A DNA stretch of 64,000 nucleotides, taken from positions 98,882,837 through 98,946,836 of the forward strand of contig CATIUR010000004.1 in the NCBI GenBank assembly GCA_949592205.1, given 5' to 3'. Every line of letters starts with the position of its first letter. Positions within the stretch are counted from its first letter, which is position 1. Both the position numbers and the translations under genes were made by a program. The stretch is from Helichrysum umbraculigerum. Its lineage: Eukaryota > Streptophyta > Magnoliopsida > Asterales > Asteraceae. Positions 32,559 to 43,517 of the stretch are shown in pieces. Under the pieces are notes generated by a model that was given only the letters and a program-made list of their open reading frames with translations, did no database searches and was not told where the DNA came from.

Positions 32559-33974
32559 TTACCTGCTCACCTCAATCCGACTACTCCCGATATCTTTCTT
32601 TAATCCTCTATCGCGCATCAGTTCCCTTAATAGTCCAATTTCATCCCACAAGCCATATTTAGCGTACATATTCGACAACAAAACATAAATCCCAGTATTC
32701 GTAGGATCTAACTCAAGTGCCTTTTGAGCTGCAAATTTACCCAAATCAATATGCCCATGATCACAACATGCACTCAACAATGTACCCCAAACAGAAACAC
32801 TTGCACTATCCTTACTTGGCATCTCGTTAACCACATTCCATGCCTTTTCTAATTCACCTGCCCTACAAAACAAATCCACAAGGCACCCATAGTGCTCAGG
32901 ACTTGGGTTTAGCCCAAAATCACGAGCCATTGAGATGAAGTACTCTGTGCCAAGATCAACCTGGCCTGTGTGACCACAAGCGGAGATGACAGTAACAAAT
33001 GCCACCCCATCTGGCCTAATTTTCTTTATTAACATCTCTTTAAACAATTGGATTACTTCGTTGTGGTACCCATTTCTACCATACACGCCAAGCATTGATG
33101 TCCATAAAACGACATCAGTAAGTCCTGCTGTATTGAAGACTTGCTTAGCTTTGATCACTAGTCCACATTTTCCATACAAATCAATCAATGAACTCAAGAG
33201 AAACACATCGGTTCCTGGGTTGTACATGGACCGAATTACTTTTGCGTGCACTTGACTACCCAATTCGATTGCATACAGTCCAGCACACATACTCAACACT
33301 ACCGAAAATGTCCAATTATCGTAACATAATCGCAAACCGGGCATACTTCGGAATAGCTCAAGACCATTCGACCACATTTTAGAATCAGAATAAGCCGAAA
33401 GAAGTGCATTTGCACAAACTGTGTTCTTCACAGGAATTTCATCAAACACCTTAGCTGCATCGGCAACGACCACTAGTTTCGAGTAAAAATCAACCAAAGC
33501 ACTGCCTAAAAACACACTGGAACCCCAACCAGATTTAACCACATGGGTATGAATCTGTTTCCCGAACACAACATCCCGTGTCATACACGAAGCTGTTAAT
33601 GAGCTACATAACGCGTACGTATCGATCGAAACGCCATTAACATGCATGAAAGATAAAGTTTTGAGAGCAACAAATGGAAGCCCATTTCTAACGAAACAAG
33701 AAAAGAGTGAATTAAAGGGAAGAGGGTGTGTGAGAATGGAGCAATTGAAGAACTTCGTTAGGGTTTGAATGTTGTTTTGTTGGGAGCATTTGGTGTATGC
33801 AAATACGAGATTGGTTTGAAGTGTGTAGGAGATGAAGATTACGCCTGTTCTAAGTAAATGAGCATGAAACTTTTTGATGGCTTTGAGATTGTCAGTTTGT
33901 AAAAATTTGAGCGATTCATTACAGAATGATTCACTGATTGAAGAATCAAGAAATCGGGGAGTTCTAGAAAACAT
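32559..33974 (-). CDS. PLS-class pentatricopeptide repeat protein (E type, no DYW)
   Basis: A 471-residue intronless protein, as most plant PPR genes are. Such proteins bind organellar RNA in mitochondria or plastids, often for C-to-U editing. Tandem helical repeats run from about residue 35 to 420, with typical phrases GKQIHTHVVKSG, SALVDFYSK, DVVLWTSMLGVYGRNG and PDGVAFVTVISACGHTG. The C terminus has an E-type motif (YVLLSNMYAKYGLWDEI, then SSRIEV) and then stops, without the DYW deaminase domain, so editing would need a partner supplied in trans. The N terminus is serine- and arginine-containing and could target an organelle. The gene converges on the peroxidase copy, with 167 bp between stop codons. 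The full length and undamaged repeats support a functional gene. Confidence 0.92.
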   Translation of the reverse strand: MFSRTPRFLDSSISESFCNESLKFLQTDNLKAIKKFHAHLLRTGVIFISYTLQTNLVFAYTKCSQQNNIQTLTKFFNCSILTHPLPFNSLFSCFVRNGLPFVALKTLSFMHVNGVSIDTYALCSSLTASCMTRDVVFGKQIHTHVVKSGWGSSVFLGSALVDFYSKLVVVADAAKVFDEIPVKNTVCANALLSAYSDSKMWSNGLELFRSMPGLRLCYDNWTFSVVLSMCAGLYAIELGSQVHAKVIRSMYNPGTDVFLLSSLIDLYGKCGLVIKAKQVFNTAGLTDVVLWTSMLGVYGRNGYHNEVIQLFKEMLIKKIRPDGVAFVTVISACGHTGQVDLGTEYFISMARDFGLNPSPEHYGCLVDLFCRAGELEKAWNVVNEMPSKDSASVSVWGTLLSACCDHGHIDLGKFAAQKALELDPTNTGIYVLLSNMYAKYGLWDEIGLLRELMRDRGLKKDIGSSRIEVSR

Positions 33975-34616
33975 ACAAATTATATATTCCTGTTCGAGTT
34001 TTGTTTTAAACGAGGGTGATCGTTGCGCTTTGCTGCGTACATAAATAGCTTAGGGGTTGATCGAAAAAATAGCTATATGGTCTTGAAAAAATGGCGGCTG
34101 ATAACTGAAATACATATTTCTAGTGTATGAACAAGAAGTTTAGTGTCCCTTTATAGGGTACATTTTAAGCTTAACTAAATCTTAATGAATCCGAAAACCC
34201 ACAAATTGCCTTTCAGGTTTTCGATTTTCCCGGTTTATTCGGTTTTGAGATTTTTTGTAGCAAAACTGAAAATTGAACCGAAAACCGAATGCACATGTCT
34301 AAACCGAACCGAAAACTGAATTCGAATTTGGTTTGGTTTCGGTTAAAACCGAAAAAATTCTTATTTTTCAAAAACACCCTTTAATATACAAAGCTACGAA
34401 ATATGCATTATTATACGATACAATTTATATAAATCTAACTATTAATAAGTGTTATTTGTTAGCCAAATTTGAGTTTAGAAAGCATAAAATTGTCAATGTA
34501 CATAAATTTCAATGTCCAAACAATAAAATTAATTTTTCACAAACACATGGTAGCTAAAAAAATCTAAGTTTTCAAAGTGTTAAAATATTCAAGTCTTCAA
34601 CCAAATTCGAAAAATC
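33975..34616. other. PPR promoter side and CCGAA-rich repeat
   Basis: From about 34,200 to 34,360 the words CCGAA and TTCGG alternate, with imperfect inverted symmetry, as in many plant MITE interiors. Similar text recurs at 38,240-38,395. No gene seen. Confidence 0.4.
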
Positions 34617-34644
34617 ACACACACACACACACACACACATACAT

Positions 34645-34725
<81 letters not shown>
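34617..34725. repeat. (CA)n followed by (TA)n microsatellite
   Basis: About 11 CA units, then a short link and about 40 TA units. Confidence 0.95.
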
Positions 34726-34727
<2 letters not shown>

Positions 34728-35678
34728 ATTGGGATCTATGGAGAAGCAAATCAAATGAGAGAAGGGAGAGAAGGGATCTATGCCTTTAATTAAATTGATC
34801 AATGGTTCATAGTTGATGATGGCATTATTGTAAAATTTAGCAAAAATAATTACCATTAGAGGGGTAATCTAGACTTTTGTTCTACTTTCTTATTTAAAAA
34901 TCGTTGACTGCTATTAATGCTTGGGAGGTTTTTTTATTTATTTATTTGTTTATTTTGTTAAAAGGAAATTCTGGATGTAGTTGATTATGATATTTATTTG
35001 GCTTTATTTTGAATTTACATTTAGACGAGGAAATAAAAAAATAAGTATGCTGCTTATGTAAAATAAATAATGTAATTCCAATTAAAATTTGCTGAATCTA
35101 TTGAATGTAATATGATGCATATTTTTTGAATCTATATATTTTCTTAATCATTGTGATAAATTAGTTGATTCAATGAAATAAACTTGTGCGAGAAAATTTT
35201 CAAATTGATGGTATAAGATTTGTGAATCAGTGTTGTAAATTCACAATTCAATATAATGTTAGTTTTTTGTTGAATCAATGTTCTAAATTTCTAGAATCAA
35301 TGTTATAAATTTCAGAATCGATGTTATAAAATATGTTACTATGATAATTTATGAATTAGTGAATCATTGTTGTGACCAACTATCGAAAATGCGAATCATT
35401 GTTTCATAATCATCTAAATAATCATAAAAACAAATGAAAACATATAAGTCTTAGTAATAATTTGGTGAATCAACACGACAACAAACTACAAACATCGTTT
35501 TGTTTTTCACGAAACATATGACGAATTAAATCTTGTTATGTTTATTTGAATCAACAACACAAACTATTATTAGTTACAAATCTAATGTGAATTGTTAGTT
35601 GAAATTCTAATGATGATTGATCCAAAAAGTCCCACGATAAATAGAATAAACGTTTACACAAAAACAAATAGTAAAATC

Positions 35679-37814
35679 GGAAACACCCCTAAAACGTACC
35701 ATATTTATTTTTTAATATAACTTGGAAGATCCTGACAAACGAAGGAATCCGTCGGATTCAGTGAGAATCCGCCTGATTCATTGAGAATCCGCCGGATTCA
35801 GACGACTCTCAGATACACTTCGTAACCAGAGTTCTTAAAACCAATCCGGTTAGCTGAATCCGCCCGGATTCCCCTGAATCCGCCGGATTCATAGGGAATC
35901 CGCCGGATTCCCAAAGCTACAGCAGAATTCCTGCACTTTTTCCTTAAAACCAAAAGCCGAACTTTAAATACGCATATCTTTCAAATGACAACACCTGGGA
36001 ACCTGAAATTTTGCAGGTAGTTTAACATTGACCATATGAACATTTCTATTTTCACACTTTTCTAAATTTCGCGATAAATCTCATTTTGACCCGTTAACTC
36101 AATTTCGGCATATTTTCACCAAAATCTTGACATGCTAAGTTTCAAATGACATCATTTCTGCTTTTAGGCTTTTGACCACTTTTCAAATATCACAATTAAG
36201 ACTTGTGGGCATAATTACATTTGACTTTTATCAAGTATAACTCATTTTGACTCTTTATACTATTGGTCGCCCATTTGGGCACCAAACGACCCGATTGGGT
36301 CTTTGACCATTTCAACCTATTCCTTTGGTCAATTCTCACCCAATTGACTTATCTAAGTCAACTTAACTCATTAACATCGACAATTGACCATAATTTCAAC
36401 ATTTTGACTTTCCACAAAAATTTTCTCATTAAACATACATTATTATCCATTTCTTACTTCCATCAACATTCACTTACAAGTATTACCAAAACTGACTTTG
36501 ACTTTACGTTTGACTTTCAACAACACATCACAAGTGAGACTTTACATTCTTTCCAAAACATTAACTTATGTCATAACTTTTACAAAAAGGGGTGTACATA
36601 TATCAAGAGCATGATTAAGAGGGATAAGACTTGTTACCAAACCAAGTAACAAGCTCCACCAAAAGCTTCACACGTGCCCTTTACCCAAGTCCCCTCTATT
36701 GACACTTGGCTCACCTGAAACATTTAAACATAACACGTAAGCAATTGCTTAGTAAGTAATGGAAACTTTAACTTAAACATAAATATCATCACATTAAGGA
36801 TCCTTAAACATCATCATGCTAACTACTACGAGTTAACATTTATACCAAGCTAATGGTCATGATCCATTACTTGGAAAACCGTCAAGCTAATGGCTCACCC
36901 ATTACTTGACTCCACATTTATATCCATCTACTTACCTTGATCTTGTAACTTTAAACAACTTGAATTAACTTCTTTTTCTTGATCACCTATCACATAAGCA
37001 CATAACATAATTAATTAACATAACATCTTACTTTCTTTATTCAATCTTATCATTTAGGTGTTTATTAACTAACACCTATCTCATCACTTTCATTTAATCT
37101 TATAACTAGGTGTTACTCACTAACACCTATCATTCATCATTAGTGTTCCATGTTTTAGCTTTCTAAGCACATGTAATTGGGTATTCATTACTTCTCTACT
37201 CATGATCATCAATAATCACCACAAATTTCATCTCAATCATAAATTCTCATATATTCATAAATTATCAAAACCCAATTACATATGAATATGATTCCTCTAA
37301 TTAAACTAACATGAACTAAGCATAGCATACAACTCCTAAACACACATGGAACACTAATTAATTCGATTAACTAACATACATGAAGTCTCATCATTCTAGG
37401 GTTTATGAATCTTCATTAAAACATCAAATTAAACTTAGATAATAATCACACATACCTTATGAAAGCTCAATTTGATGATTTGCAACCTCAATTAACCAAA
37501 ACCCTAGGTTAATTTCTGATTCTTGTTCTTGTAGCTCATACACGACACACACACAACATATACGTTCCAAATTTTGAGTCTGGAACCAAATAGAACTCTA
37601 CAGGGTTTTAATTTGGCTACTTTCATTTTACTCCCCTTAATTTTGCTCATTTACAACTTTGGTCCCTCTAACTTACTTCTTTTACTTGGTTAGTTCACTA
37701 ACCATATTCTAACAATCTAGTTAACTTAAACATTTAACATATTAAATGAATATAAAAACTGAAACATAATACATATTATATTATTTAAAACTTACGTGTT
37801 TTAGGGGCGTTACA
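35679..37814 (-). repeat. Solo LTR with AAATC target duplication
   Basis: The ends are GGAAACACCCCTAAAACG (a decayed TGTAACACCCC) and CTTACGTGTTTTAGGGGCGTTACA shortened to its last bases TTAGGGGCGTTACA. AAATC precedes 35,679 and follows 37,814. No internal element region exists. Minus orientation is inferred from CAGGTGAGCC on the minus strand at 36,708-36,720 and a leader with a GGTATGT donor near 37,455. The ORF at 36,263-36,649 in it looks like chance. Confidence 0.65.
35745..35925 (-). repeat. Palindromic word array GAATCCGCCGGATTC
   Basis: At least six copies or near-copies of the 15-mer and of AATCCG lie within 180 bp. The word is a near-perfect palindrome. The array sits close to one end of the solo LTR. 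Confidence 0.75.
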
Positions 37815-38167
37815 AAATCGAAGAATATGAAATATTTGGGCAATTGATTTACAAAGGAATCAAATTAAAATATCAATTAAAAAAAACCACTTTTGGTGAT
37901 CACCTCGTAGCATGCAGATTGACGAAAGAAAAAGAATAGTTGTGGCTTTGATATTTATTTTGCTTGGACTAAAAATAATGATTGAGAAAAAATCAGTTAC
38001 AAATAATACTCCTTGTTTCACGTCATTTTGCCATTTCAAATTTGTTTAGTTTAATTAATAAAAAAAATAGAAAATGTCAATCCTACCCTTTATATGGTTA
38101 ATGAGATTAATGGTGTAGAATGATTCTCCCCTTTCTCCATCCAAATATTCTTCTTTTTTTCTCCTCC

Positions 38168-38169
<2 letters not shown>

Positions 38170-38238
<69 letters not shown>

Positions 38239-38400
38239 ATATTTATTTAACAAATTGAATTCGGTTTAATCGAATTCGAAAAAATCAAGTCGTTAACCGA
38301 ATTTAAATTCAGTTTAACCAAATTCAAAATATTTAAAACCGAATTTAAATTCAGTTCGATATTCAAATTAAACGATTTCAAAACAAAGAACACCCCTACT
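38170..38400. repeat. (TA)n microsatellite and CCGAA-rich repeat end
   Basis: About 32 TA units (38,170-38,234) are followed by text alternating CCGAATTTAAATTC. It ends GAACACCCCTACTG, which resembles a hAT-type terminus read outward. It may be the other half of the repeat at 34,200-34,360. Confidence 0.5.
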
Positions 38401-38450
38401 GCAACATGCTAATGTAGTATTTTTTTTAGTTATTCTGCACATAACAACTA

Positions 38451-38700
38451 CTCCCTCCGTCCCAATTTTATTGTCACCAGACAAAAAGACACGCAGTTTA
38501 AGAAAATATAACTATCTCTCTCTTACTTTTTGATAAAATGACAGTTTTACCCTTTACTTTTTACCTATTTTTTGGTCTTATATATATACACTAGGGGTAA
38601 AAAAGAACTTTATTTCCTTAAACTTTCTATTTATGGAAGTGGACAATTAATTTGGTACACCCCAAAATGGAAATAATGGACAATAGAAATGGGACGGATG
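38451..38700. mobile_element. Stowaway-type MITE
   Basis: About 250 bp with termini CTCCCTCCGTCCC and GGGACGGATGTAG and TA dinucleotides on both sides (38,449-38,450 and 38,701-38,702). This is the well-known Stowaway terminal sequence of Tc1/mariner MITEs. It lies about 300 bp upstream of the cyclin start. Confidence 0.9.
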
Positions 38701-38985
38701 TAGTACTATGTATTTACGCCGCCTTATTCAAAACAAACATTATATATTCACACGTAACACATTATCAATTCGGAAATTAATGAGAAAAAAAGCAAACGTG
38801 CCCCTAGTCTCAAATTAGATTGAAACCCACAATCAAAATCATTTGACATCAAAAAGTCCTATTTAACATTATATATAGTTTATAGGGTTGTAAGTGTAAA
38901 ATACACCCATGGCCAAATACATAACATGCACAAAAGAACAAAATCCCATCCAATAAATTCTCACCCAATTTCCCAGAGCCCCACA

Positions 38986-39003
38986 AATGCTTCCTAAATG
39001 TTA
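38986..39003 (+). promoter_or_regulatory. Five-codon uORF overlapping the cyclin start codon
   Basis: An upstream ATG is followed by four codons and TAG. It overlaps the main ATG at 38,998 in another frame, so ribosomes that use it would terminate five bases inside the main ORF. Confidence 0.5.
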
Positions 39004-39869
39004 GCCATTACTGATGACGACCCAAACCGGTTGCCGGAGCAAAGTGAACCGGATACGGCAACCCCGAGAGTATTGTCAATCTTATCATTTGTTCTAGGAA
39101 GACTAGTGAACCGGAATGAGAAGTTGAGTTTAAGCAGCGGTTCAGGACGGTTGGGAAAGAACTTGGAAGCGTTTCATGGAGTTAGACCGCCAGCAATCAC
39201 TATACCAAAGTATCTAGACCGGATATACAAGTATACAAACTGCAGCCCTGCTTGTTTTGTGGTGGGGTACATTTATATAGACCGGTTGGTTCATAGACAC
39301 CCCGGTTCACTTGTTGTGTCACTAAATGTTCATAGGCTGCTTGTTACTAGTATTATGGTGGCTGCTAAGATTCTAGATGATGAGTATGTCCCTATTTCTC
39401 TCTCTCTCATATCTTATAAAACAGAGAGTGTTGCTAACTGATTATTCTTATCCAAACAAATTGTCTACTTGTCTGTTTAATTAAATAATTTAAAATGATT
39501 TTAGGCATGAAAGAGCAGAAATTTTATGTAATTTAGTGTGTTTTCACAAATACATATGGTTATTTTTGTGTTATTGAGAACAGGCATTACAACAACGCAT
39601 TTTATGCTCGGGTTGGGGGAGTAACGAATGCAGAGTTAAACCGGCTAGAAATGGAGTTTCTTTTCATGTTAGATTTTGATCTCACTGTTACTTCTCGTAT
39701 TTTCGAGAGTTACTGTCTGCATTTGGAAAGGGAAATGATAATTTGGAATGGAACGGTGTTAAAGATCGAAAGTGGAATTCATTCAAACGCCATTGAAGAT
39801 ATTGCTGAAATTTCTGTGGAAGATATGGAAAGTTCTTCTTCACCTGTTTCCAATGGTGGGCTTGCATGA
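38998..39869 (+). CDS. U-type (P-type) cyclin, two exons
   Basis: PHO80-like cyclins that pair with CDKA in plants. Exons 38,998-39,383 and 39,584-39,869 are joined inside a glutamate codon (GT-AG intron of 200 bases) and give 223 residues. The cyclin box spans about residues 55-175, with ITIPKYLDRIYKYTNCSPACFVVGYIYIDRL, NVHRLLVTSIMVAAKILDDE across the splice, then HYNNAFYARVGG and LNRLELEFLFMLDF. Plant U-type cyclins are short like this and lack a destruction box. The N-terminal 30 residues and the acidic serine-rich tail are variable parts. A Stowaway MITE sits just upstream, and a tiny uORF may lower translation. Splice sites and box are intact, so the gene is probably functional. Confidence 0.93.
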
Positions 39870-40327
39870 AAACTAAGATGTATATTTATTTATTTACATT
39901 ATATTGTAAAACAAAAATGATGAAGAATATTATTTCTAACGATAAATGTGAAAATATTTTAATTTATCGTATGGTTCCTCACCTGGTTCCTTGGTACTTT
40001 ACTTTATGAGAGTATTATGTTAATTTAATTGTCAAAGGTTCAATCTTTTTATCATGTACAGATTTGGTCACTTGGTACAAGAACAAGTAAAAGAAATATT
40101 TAGATAAAGGTGGTAGCAGCATATAAGTTGCGCTAATGATACTGATAATCAACTTGATTAAGATCAAGCCAGCAAATTAAAACCCGAATCCAATATATGT
40201 AAACTTAGATAACTCGATTTCAAGATAATACTTAAATTTACAATCCTACTTATGATCATGTAAGAAACTTTATACTCTGGTTCTATATATACAACAAAAC
40301 AAATCAGTAATGTCTTTTTCCGACTCA
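39870..40327. other. Intergenic between convergent cyclin and APO genes
   Basis: 3' untranslated sequence of both genes is expected here. No other feature seen. Confidence 0.5.
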
Positions 40328-41870
40328 TTAAGCAACCAACCGGGCCTCCTCATTATCAGGCAACACAATATCGAGCCTCATCATTGGCATATACTTACGA
40401 GGAACCGGAGCCCCCGCCTGCACACAAAGTTCCACCACAACTGGAGCCTTCCCATAAAATCTCTGGAGTGAACTCTTTAATGGTGGCCCTTTTGGATCCC
40501 GAACATGCCACACGTAATTTGGCGGGAAAACCTCTTCCACTGTTGCGTCTTGCCACCCGTGCTTCCCGTCTCTCCATTGGTGCTTAAACTCCCCGCAAAG
40601 CTTGGCATTGTGGCCCCATGGGCCCACGTGGACCTCCGAGCAGTACCCACACGCTTTCACTGTATACTTACTCATAAGTTTGTTCACACCCCATCTTACT
40701 TTCTCGTATGCATTTAGGGTTGCCTGTGCGGTGGCAACCACGTCTGAGTCTTCTGGAGGTGGGAACCGCTCAAGAGCGCGGTGTGTGTCGAGTTCCGAAA
40801 TTTCGCCAGAAACTGATGCTTTGGGTGGTTCAATGATTCCACCTCGGTCGAGAATTTTCTTTCCTAACATTCTAATAGGTTGGGTCCTTCTTCGTGAAGG
40901 GTAATCTGGTAATTCCACACCGGCTTGAATGCAGAGCTCTACAATAGCCGGGATTCTATCATAGTCAAATCTTGTTTCGTGTTTCACTCGGGTACCAAAA
41001 GGATCATATTGATGGTATGATTCAATAGGAAGAAGGATGTCATTAATTGACCCTTTTACCCATAAGTGAAAGCTTCTCCGGACTGCACTTTTTGAACCAC
41101 GGCAGTTCTGAATCTCGTGACCCGTTTGACCCACATGAACTTCCGAGCACTCACTGCATAAGAACCAAGACCGTCCATTGACATAGATATTTTGTAACAA
41201 ATAAAACTGTTACAAAAATTATAATATGCTTTTTCTTAACAAAAAGAATTTATACAAAAGTTTTGACAAACCTGCAAGCATGAACGGGAACGACATGGAG
41301 AAGTTGAGAAACTCCTTTGATCAAGATCTTCCAAGCATCAATCACTTCATAAGCAACTGGAATGAGATCAGGGACAAGTAGCCCGTTTTTGGGAGGCTCG
41401 AGTGGCTTCTCTATGCCCATTTCTGCAAGCTTTTTGTCGGCCCTTGAAGCTTCCAAGATCTTCTTCAAAGGGATTGGATACGGTTTCTTCTTAGTCTTTG
41501 ATAATACAAGAGGAAGGTCTGTATTTTGAGGGTTCGTGAACCGTTTCTTACTGTAACGACTATCCTGAGCAGCAAAAATGGAGGAGGTTCTTAATGTTCG
41601 TGACCATTGTTGTTCATGTGTGCACTGCGGTTACGCCATAGTTAAGTTCAATTAACACTAATACGAACAAATAAACAGAAATTAGAAAACTTACTGCGAT
41701 TGCAGTAGTTATAGTACCTGATGACAAGTGTCGTAGAAGAGGGAAGAAATTTCATCTTTGGCCCGATAAGTCCAGTTAGAGCCATTATGGTTGGGTATAA
41801 AATGTCTAGTTGTGGAAAAAGATCCAAGTGTAGTTGGGGATGAACCGCATATGTTTAGGACATGCTCCAT
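40328..41870 (-). CDS. APO family plastid RNA-binding protein (APO1/APO2-like)
   Basis: APO proteins are plant-specific RNA-binding proteins. APO1 supports splicing of chloroplast introns and assembly of photosystem I and other 4Fe-4S complexes. Three coding exons on the minus strand: 41,870-41,718, 41,564-41,272 and 41,153-40,328, all with GT-AG borders, give 423 residues, close to APO1/APO2 length. Two zinc-binding APO motifs are seen: CSECSEVHVGQTGHEIQNC, completed across the last splice, and CGYCSEVHVGPWGHNAKLC. Family phrases include PPKNGLLVPDLIPVAYEVID, RRRTQPIRMLGK, YEKVRWGVNKLM and FPPNYVWHV. It ends near LPDNEEARLVA. The first 50 residues are serine- and threonine-rich, as in a transit peptide. 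The choice of APO1 over APO2 is not settled. Confidence 0.9.
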
Positions 41871-42442
41871 TTGTTTCTAAACTATTCCGCCCAAAGCTTC
41901 TATCACATTATAATAAGAAACTCAGAATTTGCCAATGGTATAAAAAGGTACTAAATACCAACAATCTATGAGCAACTATAGTAATGAGTAATCAAATTAA
42001 CAAGACTGAAGCCTAATCGATTCATCATACGGAGTATAACAATCAACTAAAAGTGAGATACATTTCTACCTTTTATGTTTCAAAGCAATAGCTACTTAAC
42101 TTATTATATGACTCTAAATAATTAAAAACAATTACTCCATATCCAAACATTATCAACTAAATATTTTCAACTCGAAAACGCATTACTTGTATAACCGATT
42201 TCAACGTGAGATTCCAAACACACTCACACCCTAAATAAGTAAATATAAACTTCAAAGAACTATAACTAGAGTAACAAATTTGAAAGTTAGATAAACCTTT
42301 ACATGAAATTTTGGTTTTAGGTATCACTTTTTTATTGTGTAACAGAAAACTAGGTTCAATAATACATACATATATACGAAGTAAACAATTCAACAATCAA
42401 TAAAATAGAGTAAGAAACCTAAATTAGCAGAAGCAAACCTTT

Positions 42443-42461
42443 CTAATCAGCAAATTTGAGG

Positions 42462-42508
<47 letters not shown>

Positions 42509-42667
42509 ACAATAACAAACAGCAAATATGCCAAACGGGAAGACCTTACCTTGATACGAGCGACGGAGAAATGGGCGGATTGGTGACCGGAAGAATACGA
42601 ACTCCAATTTTCCAGTCCGGTGAAAGAAACAAGAATTGGAAGGTTTTGGGAGTGGAGATAATAACAT
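42443..42667 (-). promoter_or_regulatory. Probable 5' UTR exon of the APO gene with an open reading frame
   Basis: An ATG at 42,667 opens 39 codons rich in S, P, R and F, up to CAAG followed by GTAAGG at 42,549-42,544, a strong donor. The acceptor near 41,880-41,905 is not resolved. All acceptor choices I tried reach TAG nine bases before the APO ATG. It is therefore either an upstream ORF or a lost transit-peptide exon. A (TA)n tract (42,465-42,505) lies in the intron. Confidence 0.4.
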
Positions 42668-43517
42668 GGATTCGAAGAAATGACAAGTATACCCCTAAAA
42701 TATTGTCTAACTTCAGTAACGTCCTCACAGTATGATTTATGTTAAAATGGACACTAAAATTTATGGTTGATGAACTGATAGATTCGTACATTCTCAATTT
42801 TTTTTATTTTTTTTTCATTACCAACTAACTGTATAGTTGGTGATGTACGAAAAGAATATAACATATTTGATACACATTTGTGATATACATATAAAAAAAA
42901 TACAAATCACTACCCAAATTTTAAAGTTAATCCATTAATTGCTTCACAATTTATGTATTAGCTTTATAACCCCCAAATATTTGAACGGTTGATATGAGAC
43001 TATGAGAGCAAGGATACAGCGTTCGGATACAAATTGCGTTGTAAAAAAAAAAATGATAACCAAATTTGAATGATCTTATAGGTTGCAGTTGCAAAGTTCG
43101 TTGCCATGTTAGCTCTTATACATGCCAAATTGCATCAGTTGTAAAAAAGCAGACTGAAGTGATCTGATGATGATCTCTACGTTATGCGTAATCAAATGTG
43201 TTCATCGGTGATACATAGTAGTTATGTCAGGGTGTTGCAAATAAATAGATATCACATCTTAGTTAAGAAACCAATAATCGTAGAAATTATGCCAATTTTT
43301 TTTCGCTTCTATGACATAGAACCGTCGATGCATGGGTTTACTAGTGATTAGATTGGCAACACATACACTTGAGTACATGCACCTTGTTGCATCATAATCA
43401 AAAGGAAGAAAAAAAACTGTGAATTTTTTTACAGAATTTTGAAGCACGAAAGCAAATAAAAGTACATATGCTGCAAAAAACATGGGAGGGATATGCATTC
43501 TCCTAGTGAATTACGAG
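42668..43517. other. Intergenic between APO and CCCH genes
   Basis: AT-rich, with poly(A)/poly(T) runs. It presumably holds the APO promoter and the 3' UTR of the CCCH gene. No further feature seen. Confidence 0.45.

Larger units (their letters stand above)
34726..38169. mobile_element. Possible TIR DNA element inserted in a (TA)n tract
   Basis: The left end starts GGATTGGGATCTATGGAGAAG with a GA-rich run. The right end, reversed, has GGATGGAGAAAGGGGAGAAT. Both are followed by a region reading roughly TTAAT... then a stretch with GGGTA(A/G). Both outer flanks are (TA)n and both lie next to CCGAA-rich text, as if one locus had been split. The match between ends is loose and no transposase is seen. 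Repeated GAATCAATGTT(A/C)TAAAT phrases occur at 35,220-35,400. Confidence 0.35.

Noticed and set aside
34572..34856. ORF with a long IY repeat
   Set aside because: It is translation of the (TA)n and (CA)n microsatellite.
36263..36649. 128-codon plus ORF
   Set aside because: It lies within a solo LTR and has no known domain.
40384..40904. Several plus-strand ORFs of 67-100 codons
   Set aside because: They are shadows of the APO last exon on the opposite strand.
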